Below are positions 33,808-42,691 of a stretch of 64,000 bases of DNA, piece by piece. This stretch comes from CAZOEL01 sp964578835. GTDB taxonomy: Bacteria > Desulfobacterota > Syntrophobacteria > Syntrophobacterales > Syntrophobacteraceae. The position numbers were made by a program, and so were the translations under genes. The notes beneath the pieces were generated by a model. That model worked only from the letters and a program-made list of their open reading frames with translations, was not told where the DNA came from and did no database searches. The first letter of the stretch is position 1. Each line of letters opens with the position of its first letter. The DNA lies in the NCBI GenBank assembly GCA_964578835.1, contig CAZOEL010000020.1, positions 23,896 through 87,895 of the forward strand, given 5' to 3'.

Positions 33808-36800
33808 TCAAGAATCAAAAACGCTTCGAACCAGCTTCGCCAGCTCTCTTCTGTCCAAAGGCTTCATGAGAAACTCTCTGATCCCCATGGATCTTACCTC
33901 TTCCAAGGTCACTTTCTCATTGAATCCCGTGCAGAGGATGATGGGAATATCCGCTCGGACCTTGAGCGCCTCTTTGGCCAGATCGATCCCCGTCATCTCG
34001 GGCATGGTGTAGTCGGTAATGATCAGATCGAATTCGCGACAACGGGATCTGAAAAGGTTAAAGGCCTCGAGAGAGCTTGTTTTGGCCGTTACCTTGTATC
34101 CGAGTTGCTCTAGCATTCTCGACACCATATCCGTTATCATGCGCTCATCGTCAACCAGCAGCACATGCTCCGAGCCTCTGGGCAGCTCTTCCGTCGCCAC
34201 GATGAGAGCTTTCGGCTCAACCTTCGCTATCGGAAGGTAGACCTCAAAGACGCTGCCTTTGCCGGGTTGACTCCGGACAGTGATGGCGCCGTCGTGCTGT
34301 TTTACTATTCCGTGCACGACCGCCAGCCCCAGCCCCGTTCCTTTTCCCACTTCTTTGGTCGTGAAGTAAGGATCGAAAATCCGCCGCATCGTGACGCCAT
34401 CCATGCCATGCCCGGTATCCGCAACGCCGAGCTTGAGGAATGGGCCGGGAGCGCCGGTAAGATCAGGAAGCCCAATCAGATCATCCACATCAAGATGAAC
34501 GTTCCTAAAAGAGACTTCGAGTATGCCCTTATCCCCCATGGCATGAGCCGCATTCGTGCAAAGATTGACAATCACCTGATGGATTTGGGTGGCGTCGGCC
34601 AGAGCAACGCCCGTCTCCAATTCCTGTCTGATCTCAATGCTGCTCGGCAAGGACGCTCTTAAGAGCTTCAAGGCCTCCTTGACGATCAGTTTGACATCTA
34701 TGGGCCTCATGATGGGCTCTCCGCCCGCACGGCTGAAAGAGAGAATCTGCTTGACCAGATCCCTGGCCCTCATTCCAGCGGTGAGAACCTGCTTGAGGTC
34801 GTACCTGGTCGGGCTCGATTCCGGAATATCTTCGAGCGCCATCTCTGTGTAGCCGATAATGGGCGAGAGGATGTTATTGAAGTCATGGGCTATGCCTCCA
34901 GCCAGAGTGCCGATGGCCTCGAGCTTTTGCGCATGCCGCAACTGAGACTCGAGCCTCGCTTTTTCACGCTCGGCTTGCTTTCGCTCGGTAATATCCAGTG
35001 TCGCGCCTCGAAAGCCCAGCAACCGGCCGGCCGGATCGAGGATTGGAAAAGCTGAGGCGCTAAGCCAAACCAGAGAGCCGGATTTGGTGCGGGCGCTATG
35101 CTCGAATTCTCTGAATCCTTCTTTTACCCAAGCTCGTTCGTCAAGAGCGAATTGACGCTCTGAGTCGCCGGATTCATCGAAAAGCATAGAGATCTGTTTT
35201 CCAATGAGCTCTTCAGGCTTGAACCCGAGGACCTTCTCCACACGCTCGCTCAGATAGGTGAACCGCCTACCCTTGTCCACCTCCCATATGAACTCTCCGG
35301 CGGCCTCTATCACGTCGCGGAACCGCTGCTCGCTTATCCTGAGAGCAGCTTTGGATCTTCGCTGAGAGAGAGCCATGGCGATTTGATCGGCGGCATTCTC
35401 AAGAAAGATGATCAACTCGGGAGTAAACTTATTCTTGTTTCGATCATTGATCTGCAGGAGGCCCAACGTTTCCGAGGCGACCTTCAATGGAATCAACGCC
35501 ACCGATTCATAGCCTTCTCCATGGCAGCGATTTCGGGTGCGGGCCTGGCGGTCTTCTTCCGTAGTGCTGCCGAGCAACTCGGTTGTGCTGTTGGTCCAGA
35601 AGCTTCCTTTAGGCGTGAAGAAAGGCAAAACCGGGTCAAAGCGCCCGCGCAGGACGTTTCCGCACATGCACTCCAGCACGGGGTTCCCAGCAGCATCGCG
35701 GACAACCTCCCCAAAAGGATCGCGCGCGCAGAGGAATTTTTCCGCCTCGACGAACCGGCCCGGGAAGCCCTGTGTTTCAAAGTAGGGAAAATCGTCGCCT
35801 TCGCGAAGCCTCACCCCCACGGCCTCGCATCCCGTCCAACGCTGAAGAAATCCCGTAAGATTGCGAATCAGTTCACGGGTATTGTTATCGTCATTTAGCA
35901 ATCGGAGCAGTTGGAGGGTCGTCTCTCTTTCATGGTGATATTGCATCTGCTCGGTGATATCCCGGAAAAAGCCATGCAGGATTCTTCGACCGCCAATTAC
36001 AAGGGGGCTGCCCTTGATCTCGACATGCTTCGTCGCGCCGGATTTGCACACCAGATCAGAGATAAGAACCGATCCGCTCATCTCCCCTCGATGCTGAGAG
36101 AAGGTCTTGGAAACCCCGGAGCTGCTCTCCTCCTTTAGATGCAATATGGTCTGGGGTTTTCCTATCAGATCGGAGCGCTCGTAGCCGCTAAGATCGAGAA
36201 AGGCCTGATTGCAGTCGACAATCTCGCCTTTCTCATAATCCGCCAGGACGATTCCCTCTGTCGTTTCTTCAAATAGCGTGCGATATTGCTCCTCGCTTTG
36301 GCGCAACTCCCTATCCGCCATCTTGCGCGCGGTGATGTCCTCGAGCGTTGTATACACCTGGTAAGGGAGCTCATCCCCAGTGCGAAACTGAGGCACAGCA
36401 TGAATGTTGATCCAACGGCGCCCGCCATGCCGGGAATCGAAGACGCCCATCACCACATCCCGCACATCCTCGCCGGTTCTAAGCGCGATCATGGATGGAT
36501 GCGCGTCGCCGGGAAAATCCGAGCCATCCTCATGGATGGCTTTCCAATGAGGATCGGTAAAAGACCTGCTCCGCATTTGATCGAGAGTCATGCCAAGAAT
36601 CCGCTGGGCCGCTGGATTGGCGTCGAGGATCTCGCCATCGCGGCCATGGTAAACCACGCCCTGCGCCATTGTCTCGTAAAGCGTCCGGTATTTTTCCTCA
36701 CTTTCTCTAATGGCATCTTCCGCGGCCTTTCGCTCGGAGATATCGTGACATAAACAGGATATCAGCTTTGATTCCCGCCACTCGATAGCATTACTGCTAA

Positions 36801-37881
36801 TTTCCACATCATAGAAAGAGCCGTCCTTTCTCTTGTGGCGCGTTTCATAGTGCCCACCGGCGGGGCCGACAAGCCGGAGCATTTCTTCCAATTCCCCGCG
36901 ACCCAGCTGAACATCCCAATCCCAAACATGCAGCCTCAGCAACTCCTCCATGGAATAACCCAACATCCCTGCAAATTTAGGATTTGCCTCCCGGACTCTC
37001 CCGCTCAAATCAAGAACCACAATCCCGTCTCTGGACTGCTCAAAAAGAATGCGCCGCCGCACCGCCTCCTCAGCCAGGGCAAGCTCTGCTTTCTTCCATT
37101 CCGTGATGTCCTGTATGACGCCAAAAATTCTTCTTTTCTCAGGAGAAAACTCCGCGATGGAGTTGATATCCAGCACCTTGCCATCAATCGGTCTGCAGAC
37201 CTTGAATTCGATATCGAAGGGCTTTCCCCTTTCAACGAGCTCTTCAAGCGCCTTGTCGATCCTGCCGCGATATTCGGAAAGAGTGATTCGCTTTATGTCC
37301 GTCAGGGGCCACGCCTCACCCGTGATCCCGTAGATGACCTTCGCTCCGTCTGAAGCCGTCACCATCCCGGAATCCAGATCAAGCTCCCAATGTCCGAAAT
37401 GAGCCACCAACTCCGCTCGTCTGAGGCGCTGCTCACTCTCCTTTAGAGCAGCCGCCTCTCTCTCATCGTAGGCCTTCCGCAGCAGTTCTTTAGCGCTGGC
37501 CCGCTCGATGGCGTAGCGAATGGAGCGCTCGAGGATGGTCGCATTGAGATCTCCTTTCGAAAGATAGTCCGCGGCCCCGGACTTCATAGCCTCTACATCG
37601 ACTTGATAATCTCCATAGCCGGTGAGAAGAATGAAGGGAGCCCTCGAGTCCTTGGCCTCTTTGAGGAGATCGAGGCCACTCTTTTGACCAAGTCGATAGT
37701 CGATGAGGCAAACGTCAAATGGCTCTCGCATGAGGGCGGCCAGAGCTGAATCGTAGTCGCTCAGCCATTCCAACTTGAATTGCTGCCATGATATATTCGA
37801 AAGCAAGCTCCTGATGAAATAGAAGTCGTCTTCATCATCATCAATGAGCAGGACCGAAATCGGCAGATCTCGCGTTTGCAT
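33808..37881 (-). CDS. Giant multi-PAS/GAF hybrid histidine kinase with two receivers
   Basis: A 1357-residue soluble kinase. Order: N-terminal receiver (acceptor Asp in VCLIDYRLG), four PAS domains (about 140-680), a GAF domain (about 690-860) with an unusual set of cysteines (FLC, LECMCGNV, NRC), a further PAS (about 865-985), the H-box GGIAHDFNNILSP (His about 999), HATPase_c with GTGLGLAV, and a C-terminal receiver (acceptor in LIITDYTMPEMTG). The start at 37881 has GGAG 6 bases upstream; codons up to 38049 encode no domain. The front receiver lets another kinase feed into it. It stands alone with no output regulator. The cysteine-rich GAF could bind a metal or cluster and sense redox state; inference. 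Confidence 0.9.
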   Translation of the reverse strand: MQTRDLPISVLLIDDDEDDFYFIRSLLSNISWQQFKLEWLSDYDSALAALMREPFDVCLIDYRLGQKSGLDLLKEAKDSRAPFILLTGYGDYQVDVEAMKSGAADYLSKGDLNATILERSIRYAIERASAKELLRKAYDEREAAALKESEQRLRRAELVAHFGHWELDLDSGMVTASDGAKVIYGITGEAWPLTDIKRITLSEYRGRIDKALEELVERGKPFDIEFKVCRPIDGKVLDINSIAEFSPEKRRIFGVIQDITEWKKAELALAEEAVRRRILFEQSRDGIVVLDLSGRVREANPKFAGMLGYSMEELLRLHVWDWDVQLGRGELEEMLRLVGPAGGHYETRHKRKDGSFYDVEISSNAIEWRESKLISCLCHDISERKAAEDAIRESEEKYRTLYETMAQGVVYHGRDGEILDANPAAQRILGMTLDQMRSRSFTDPHWKAIHEDGSDFPGDAHPSMIALRTGEDVRDVVMGVFDSRHGGRRWINIHAVPQFRTGDELPYQVYTTLEDITARKMADRELRQSEEQYRTLFEETTEGIVLADYEKGEIVDCNQAFLDLSGYERSDLIGKPQTILHLKEESSSGVSKTFSQHRGEMSGSVLISDLVCKSGATKHVEIKGSPLVIGGRRILHGFFRDITEQMQYHHERETTLQLLRLLNDDNNTRELIRNLTGFLQRWTGCEAVGVRLREGDDFPYFETQGFPGRFVEAEKFLCARDPFGEVVRDAAGNPVLECMCGNVLRGRFDPVLPFFTPKGSFWTNSTTELLGSTTEEDRQARTRNRCHGEGYESVALIPLKVASETLGLLQINDRNKNKFTPELIIFLENAADQIAMALSQRRSKAALRISEQRFRDVIEAAGEFIWEVDKGRRFTYLSERVEKVLGFKPEELIGKQISMLFDESGDSERQFALDERAWVKEGFREFEHSARTKSGSLVWLSASAFPILDPAGRLLGFRGATLDITERKQAEREKARLESQLRHAQKLEAIGTLAGGIAHDFNNILSPIIGYTEMALEDIPESSPTRYDLKQVLTAGMRARDLVKQILSFSRAGGEPIMRPIDVKLIVKEALKLLRASLPSSIEIRQELETGVALADATQIHQVIVNLCTNAAHAMGDKGILEVSFRNVHLDVDDLIGLPDLTGAPGPFLKLGVADTGHGMDGVTMRRIFDPYFTTKEVGKGTGLGLAVVHGIVKQHDGAITVRSQPGKGSVFEVYLPIAKVEPKALIVATEELPRGSEHVLLVDDERMITDMVSRMLEQLGYKVTAKTSSLEAFNLFRSRCREFDLIITDYTMPEMTGIDLAKEALKVRADIPIILCTGFNEKVTLEEVRSMGIREFLMKPLDRRELAKLVRSVFDS

Positions 37882-38278
37882 GAATAACTCCAGGAAAAAT
37901 TCGATTTGCAGCCGTCCCACTACACACTCAATCTCAGAGCATCGGCCTTCGAAAAGCCAATGTCTCTCAGCCTTTTGCCTCAAGGCTCTTAACCGAGCGC
38001 GGTTTGCCGAGGCAATGCCTTTCTTCGGCCACCACGCCATGGCGCACAATCAAAGGGTCATTCTTAATAGCTTTATCGGCGGATATTAGAGAGATGTAAA
38101 GCGCGAATTTTACCCATAATGCGGGATAACCTCCATGAGGCAAATTGATCAAGTGCTTATTGCTGTTCGCCTCCATCCTCCCGGTCATCTTACTTACATG
38201 TCAACCAGGTTCAAGAATGTCTTTCCGCAAACCCCCTCTTCCTGCAGCGGCGAGAGTCCCCTATTCTCAAGCACGCGC
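37882..38278. promoter_or_regulatory. Intergenic with candidate promoter of the giant kinase
   Basis: On the minus strand TTTACA (38095-38100), a 17-bp spacer and GATAAA (38072-38077) form a plausible sigma-70 promoter with a leader of about 185 nucleotides before the kinase start at 37881. The rest of the 397-bp gap shows no gene. Confidence 0.4.
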
Positions 38279-39538
38279 TCATGTCTCGAGCTTCTCCTCT
38301 ATGGCTTCACAGGCGACCCGGGTCCCGTTCTCCAGCGATACTTCCCTTCCCACCCGCCACGCCCTCTCGGCAAAGCCGCTGTCTTCGAGCAGGCTCCGAA
38401 GGCTTTCTGCAACTCTTCCAGCTGCATATCGCGATGGATAAAGGGTTTTCGCCACTCCTAACCGCGTGACCCGGAAAGCGTTGTCCGGCTGATCGAAGGC
38501 AAACGGAACAACAAGCGTCGGACGTCCCGAGCGGAGGGCCTCGCCCGTCGTCCCGACGCCGCCCTGATGAACAACGACGGAAGAACGCGGGAACACAAGG
38601 GAATGCGGGGCGTAGTCGAACGCCTTTATCCCACCAGGCAGATCGGTCGGGGCGTTCCGAAGATCCTTGCCCACCAAAAGAAGAGCCCTGCGCCCGAGAA
38701 TCTTTGCGGCCTTCACACTCTCATCGAAAAAACGTCCCGGAGCCATGACCGCGGAAGTTCCAAGAGTGAAAACAATGGGAGGCGAGCCCGATGCGAGGAA
38801 TCTTTCCACTTCCGGCGCCAGAGATTGCTGCCTGCCCTCATAAAAAGGATAGCCCGTGACCACTGTATTGGGAGGCCAATCGGGCTGGGGCTCGGCAAGC
38901 AATCTCGAGAAAAGCGCAAGATTGAGCTCGGGAGAGAATTGCCCTTCATAAAGGGGATCCTTGCCTGTAGGAAGGCCTACATCTTTTCTAAGCTCAGCAA
39001 TGGGCCTGCTCCAGGAGCGGGTCGCCCGCCTGGCAAAGAGAAGGAGCAAACGGCTCACGCCAAGGCCGAGGGAGCGCAGCTTGACCAGCTTTGGAAAGAT
39101 CGGAAAGACCGGCAAATCGTGGGCAGAAAAGAAGGACATAGGAGCAAGAGTCATCGAAGCCCAGCGAAGGGCTCTCTTCTGCGCCACAATCGGCCCGGCG
39201 TATGTAATGGGATGAGTAACGAGCAAATCCGCGCCCTGCGTTGCATTCAACAAATCCGAGTAGGAATCCCTAAGTCGAGGGAGCAAAACGGTTCTGATGA
39301 GAAGCTCAGGTCCTCTCTTTGGGTCCAGAAGCCTGGGGACAAGCTCAATGTCCTCAGGACTTATATCAGGCCGAACGGGCCAAAAGCCCGCGCCGGCCTC
39401 CTCGACAACAGGCCTGTAGTATTCCGAGGTCGCAATGATGGGCTCATGTCCTCTTTCCCTCAAGCCTGATGCAAGGGCAAGACAGGGATACACATCCCCG
39501 AGAGAGCCAAAGGTTGTTATAACAATCCGGCTTCCCAT
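38279..39538 (-). CDS. UDP-glycosyltransferase-like protein (GT1/GT28-type)
   Basis: A 419-residue GT-B fold glycosyltransferase. The N-terminal ITTFGSLGDVYPCLALASGLRERGH is the acceptor-side glycine loop, and the C-terminal half carries VVVHQGGVGTTGEALRSGRPTLVVPFAFDQPDNA, the nucleotide-sugar-binding signature of the MGT/UGT and sterol glucosyltransferase type. Acceptor could be a lipid or secondary metabolite; not determinable. Start uncertain: ATG at 39538 fits the family's beginning, while an ATG at 39547 and a GTG at 39571 (with GAAGG 4 bases before) are alternatives. No signal peptide. It has no evident partner genes. Confidence 0.85.
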   Translation of the reverse strand: MGSRIVITTFGSLGDVYPCLALASGLRERGHEPIIATSEYYRPVVEEAGAGFWPVRPDISPEDIELVPRLLDPKRGPELLIRTVLLPRLRDSYSDLLNATQGADLLVTHPITYAGPIVAQKRALRWASMTLAPMSFFSAHDLPVFPIFPKLVKLRSLGLGVSRLLLLFARRATRSWSRPIAELRKDVGLPTGKDPLYEGQFSPELNLALFSRLLAEPQPDWPPNTVVTGYPFYEGRQQSLAPEVERFLASGSPPIVFTLGTSAVMAPGRFFDESVKAAKILGRRALLLVGKDLRNAPTDLPGGIKAFDYAPHSLVFPRSSVVVHQGGVGTTGEALRSGRPTLVVPFAFDQPDNAFRVTRLGVAKTLYPSRYAAGRVAESLRSLLEDSGFAERAWRVGREVSLENGTRVACEAIEEKLET

Positions 39539-39715
39539 AAAAGCACGCATCTCTTCAAAAGGGTTAAACACTACACCTTCAGGTTAGTCAGCCAAGTCAG
39601 GAAATGTCAAGCAAACAGCGGAGCTTCAGCGAGGAAGAAAGGGAAAGCCAGAAGAAAGACTATCTATTTCCGATAAACGGTTCTTATAATAAAGGGAAGA
39701 GAAAGGAGGTCCGCT

Positions 39716-39904
39716 ATGATCGCAAGAACTATTTTGATAACAGGCCTTTTGCTGCTTGCCCTGATGACATCCGGTTGCGTTTACGACCCATATTACCGCG
39801 GATATTACGGGTACGGCTATTATGACGGCTCTTATGATTCATACCCTCGTTACTACCGTCACCGCCCTTACCATTACGATCCGTACTGGCGCTATTATCG
39901 CTAA
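39716..39904 (+). CDS. Small Tyr/Arg-rich lipoprotein
   Basis: A 62-residue predicted lipoprotein. The signal peptide MIARTILITGLLLLALMTSGC ends in a lipobox (MTSGC) with the lipidated Cys at position 21. The mature part is only about 40 residues and consists largely of Tyr, Arg, Asp, Gly, His and Pro (for example YYRGYYGYGYYDGSYDS). AAAGGAGG 6 bases before the ATG is an excellent ribosome-binding site and TATAAT lies at 39685-39690, so it is real and probably well expressed. No function is known for such proteins; a cell-envelope role is likely. It ends at a strong hairpin. Confidence 0.85.
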   Translation: MIARTILITGLLLLALMTSGCVYDPYYRGYYGYGYYDGSYDSYPRYYRHRPYHYDPYWRYYR

Positions 39905-39921
39905 GCTTTGTCAGGAAGAAC

Positions 39922-39967
39922 CGCTTGCGTCTCGTCCTACGGTCACGCACAGGACGAGACGCAAGCG
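39922..39967. terminator. Bidirectional hairpin between lipoprotein and NO reductase
   Basis: Perfect 17-bp arms (39922-39938 and 39951-39967, CGCTTGCGTCTCGTCCT and its complement) with a 12-base loop. It begins 18 bases after the lipoprotein stop and slightly overlaps nothing but the last bases before the convergent qNor stop. Strong GC-rich stem without T run. Confidence 0.75.
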
Positions 39968-39972
39968 ACTCC

Positions 39973-42246
39973 TTACGCCTTCACCTTTCTCACCTGCCAA
40001 TAGGTCGCCCAGGCGGCCATGACGGCCGGAACAACGCCCACTACGATGAAGACGACATCTCCGGGCATGCGGAACCATTCAATTGTTCTCACGAAATCCT
40101 CATTGAGATACGCAATGTTTCTCGCATGCCAATATCCGTTCGCAAGGACGTCCCGGAGCTGCATTACGCCACCGGGAAAGAGGTTGGCTACAACCATGAG
40201 AGCCAGGCCCAGGTTGAGCCCCCAGAAAGAAAACCTGAGATACTTTTCCGGTCGCACCCACTGCTCGTCGGTGAGCACCTGGCGCATGGAGAGAGCGAGA
40301 AGCGCCATGGCGAGCATCCCGAAAGCGCCCATGAAGGCCGAATGTCCATGATTGGGAGTCAGCATTGTGCCCGCTTCGAAGTAGCTCACGATGGGCAGAT
40401 TGATAAGAAAGCCGAATATTCCCGCCCCGACAAAGTTCCAAAACCCCACCGCCATGAGGAAATAAAAGGCCCATTTATGGGGCGAATCCATGGGCTTTCC
40501 GCAGGTGTCGCACCTGGATTTGGTCAACCGGATAAAGCCCGAAGCTTCCAGGGTGAGCAAGGTTAGCGGCACGACTTCCATGGCCGAGTAGAGGGCGGCG
40601 AAGGCCATGGCCATCGTCGACTGTCCCGTCCAGTACCAGTGATGAGCCGTACCGATGATGCCTCCGCCCAGAAAGAGAATCGCATCGAGATAGACAATTC
40701 TCACGGCGGTCCGCATCGAGGTCATGCCCAACTGAACGAAGATGACGGCGACCATTGTCGTAACGAAGACTTCGAAAAAGCCCTCCACCCAGAGATGGAT
40801 GATCCAGAAGCGCCACATGTCGACGATGGCGTAATTGGAGGAGGAGGAAAAGAAGAATGCGGGAACATAGAAGACAGGAATAGTCGCCGCCGCGAGAAGA
40901 AACAGCGTTGAGATCTCGCGCTTCTCCGGGTTTTTCCTTGCGGGATTGATAGATCGGTAGAGCAGCCAAAGCCAGAAGGCCAGACCAGCCGCAAGGAGCG
41001 TCTGCCAGGCCCGGCCAAGCTCGAGAAATTCCCAGCCTTGATGTCCAAACCAGAACCATAGATCCCCCAAAGCCTGCCGCACTCCGAAAAGCTCGCCTAT
41101 GAGGCTGCCTCCAACCACAATTACCAAGGCCCAGAAAAGGACGTTTACAGCCAGCGACTGTCTTTTGGGCTCTCCACCGCCCAAGGCCGGAGCGAGAAGC
41201 AGCGCCCCGGCGATATAAGCCGTCGCCACCCAGAATATCGCGAGCTGAAGATGCCAGGTGCGAAGAATGTTGCTTGGAAGGAAGCTCGAAAGATCGAAGC
41301 CATAGAAGCTTCCCGGCTCTGCGCGGTAGTGGGCGGTCGCCCCGCCCACGAGCACCTGCGCCAGGAAAAGCAGGGAGACCACAAGAAAGAATTTTGCCGT
41401 GGCTCTCTGGCTCGGAGTCGTGCTTCCGGGGATCAACTCGGGATGAATGCTGATCGCCTCGGGATGCCAGCCAAGCCCTTCGAACCTGCCGAAGATGAAA
41501 AGCACCAGGGCGAGGCTTCCCAGAAAGGTGATGATGCTGAGCATGCTCCAGAGGAGAGCGTCGCTCGTGGCTACATTCCCCACCAAGGGATCATACGGGA
41601 AATTGTTCGTGTAGGAGTAGGAAACGCCGGGCCGGTTGGCGGACGACGCCCAGGCGGTCCAGGCGAAGAACGCCGTGAGCTTTCTGATCTCCTGAGGGTC
41701 TTTGATGTAGTTTACCGGCAGGCCGCCGTTCAGGGTTGGACCGGAAAAGTAATCGGTCCATTTTTTGATCTGGCTGTTGAAGGAAGCTTCCTCATAGCGC
41801 GAGTACATCAGAGTGTCCGTCTTGGAATCATAGCGATTCGCCTTCAGAAAGCGAAGCTCGCTCTCGACGGCGTTTCGCTCGACCTCTCTCAACGCGGCGA
41901 GAGGACGCCCGTGGCGGGATTGAGAGATCGCCTCCGCCGTATCTACCGCCAGCGTATGGAGATATTCGGCGGAAAAGTCAGGTCCAAGATAAGCCCCGTG
42001 GCCCCATATCGAGCCATTGGCCATGAGGCCGTATTTAAGGAAGACCTGCTGCCCCTCCAGTATGTCGTCACGGGTGAAAACGACCTTGCCCGCTTCGTTC
42101 ACGACCGTTCCCGGGATGGGTGGAGCGTCTTTGTAGGCGCTTGCTGAAATGAAAATCAGCACCGCCATGCCCACGAAGATGGTGACGAGAAGGCCATACC
42201 GCCACCAGCGGTAAACCGAATGAGTGGGAAGAGACTGGGGTTGCAT
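39973..42246 (-). CDS. norZ: Quinol-dependent nitric oxide reductase (qNor)
   Basis: A 757-residue single-subunit qNor that reduces two NO to N2O with quinol electrons in the inner membrane. It has an N-terminal helix, a periplasmic cytochrome-c-like domain without haem (DDILEGQQVFLKYGLMANGSIWGHGAYLGPDF), and about 13 more helices. FeB ligands are in WIIHLWVEGFFEVF (His plus Glu) and GTAHHWYWTG (paired His); haem ligand His lie in NILRTWHLQ and TPNHGHSAFMG. The paired His is intact, so this is a reductase and not the NO dismutase variant. An extra loop RCDTCGKPMD carries a lone C-x2-C, odd for qNor. The start at 42246 has AAGGA 5 bases upstream. It would remove NO leaking from nitrite reduction by the genes at 45672-56006. 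Confidence 0.94.
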   Translation of the reverse strand: MQPQSLPTHSVYRWWRYGLLVTIFVGMAVLIFISASAYKDAPPIPGTVVNEAGKVVFTRDDILEGQQVFLKYGLMANGSIWGHGAYLGPDFSAEYLHTLAVDTAEAISQSRHGRPLAALREVERNAVESELRFLKANRYDSKTDTLMYSRYEEASFNSQIKKWTDYFSGPTLNGGLPVNYIKDPQEIRKLTAFFAWTAWASSANRPGVSYSYTNNFPYDPLVGNVATSDALLWSMLSIITFLGSLALVLFIFGRFEGLGWHPEAISIHPELIPGSTTPSQRATAKFFLVVSLLFLAQVLVGGATAHYRAEPGSFYGFDLSSFLPSNILRTWHLQLAIFWVATAYIAGALLLAPALGGGEPKRQSLAVNVLFWALVIVVGGSLIGELFGVRQALGDLWFWFGHQGWEFLELGRAWQTLLAAGLAFWLWLLYRSINPARKNPEKREISTLFLLAAATIPVFYVPAFFFSSSSNYAIVDMWRFWIIHLWVEGFFEVFVTTMVAVIFVQLGMTSMRTAVRIVYLDAILFLGGGIIGTAHHWYWTGQSTMAMAFAALYSAMEVVPLTLLTLEASGFIRLTKSRCDTCGKPMDSPHKWAFYFLMAVGFWNFVGAGIFGFLINLPIVSYFEAGTMLTPNHGHSAFMGAFGMLAMALLALSMRQVLTDEQWVRPEKYLRFSFWGLNLGLALMVVANLFPGGVMQLRDVLANGYWHARNIAYLNEDFVRTIEWFRMPGDVVFIVVGVVPAVMAAWATYWQVRKVKA

Positions 42247-42691
42247 ATGCATCCTTCATTCAAGAGGGTTGAGAGGAATATTCCCGCAGGCTCGGCCCGA
42301 CGGGATGCGGCCGCTGCCGGAAAAAAGGGAGAGTGGGCTTTCGCCCGCATATTGGTGGGAAAGTTAAACATGATCCCTTGAAAATCAAAGCGCTTGAGCG
42401 CTGGAGAAGGAATCCCGAGGAACCGCATGAACAAAGAAAGACCAACCGCCTCGAAGGGCTACCTTTTCGGAGCGCCGTTGGATATACTGAATATGCAAAG
42501 AAGAGCTTGCTCTGGAAATCTTCTTACGTTATCAGTTCAACTTTGAGTTGAGCGCCATGCTTTTTGTTTTCCGCCGACTTGCGATTCCGGCATCCGGATT
42601 CCGACGCCCTTGCGGCTACTTTTTAACAAGCGCATTGCGTATAGAAAATTGAATCCCGCCCGGTCGTTCTTTCAAGCTCACGAGGTTGATT
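42247..42691. other. Divergent intergenic region between qNor and MetF-MetV
   Basis: About 445 bp, presumably with both promoters. TTGAAAATCAA at 42378-42388 looks like an FNR half-site pair but the spacing is 3 instead of 6. TCAAC-TTTGA-GTTGA near 42536 is an inverted repeat of unknown meaning. No gene is seen. Confidence 0.35.

Noticed and set aside
39973..42246. NO dismutase (Nod) instead of NO reductase
   Set aside because: The paired FeB His in GTAHHWYWTG and the Glu in HLWVEG are kept; the dismutase variants have changes at these positions.
42378..42388. TTGAAAATCAA upstream of qNor as an FNR site
   Set aside because: Half-sites TTGA and TCAA are 3 bases apart; FNR-type sites need 6.
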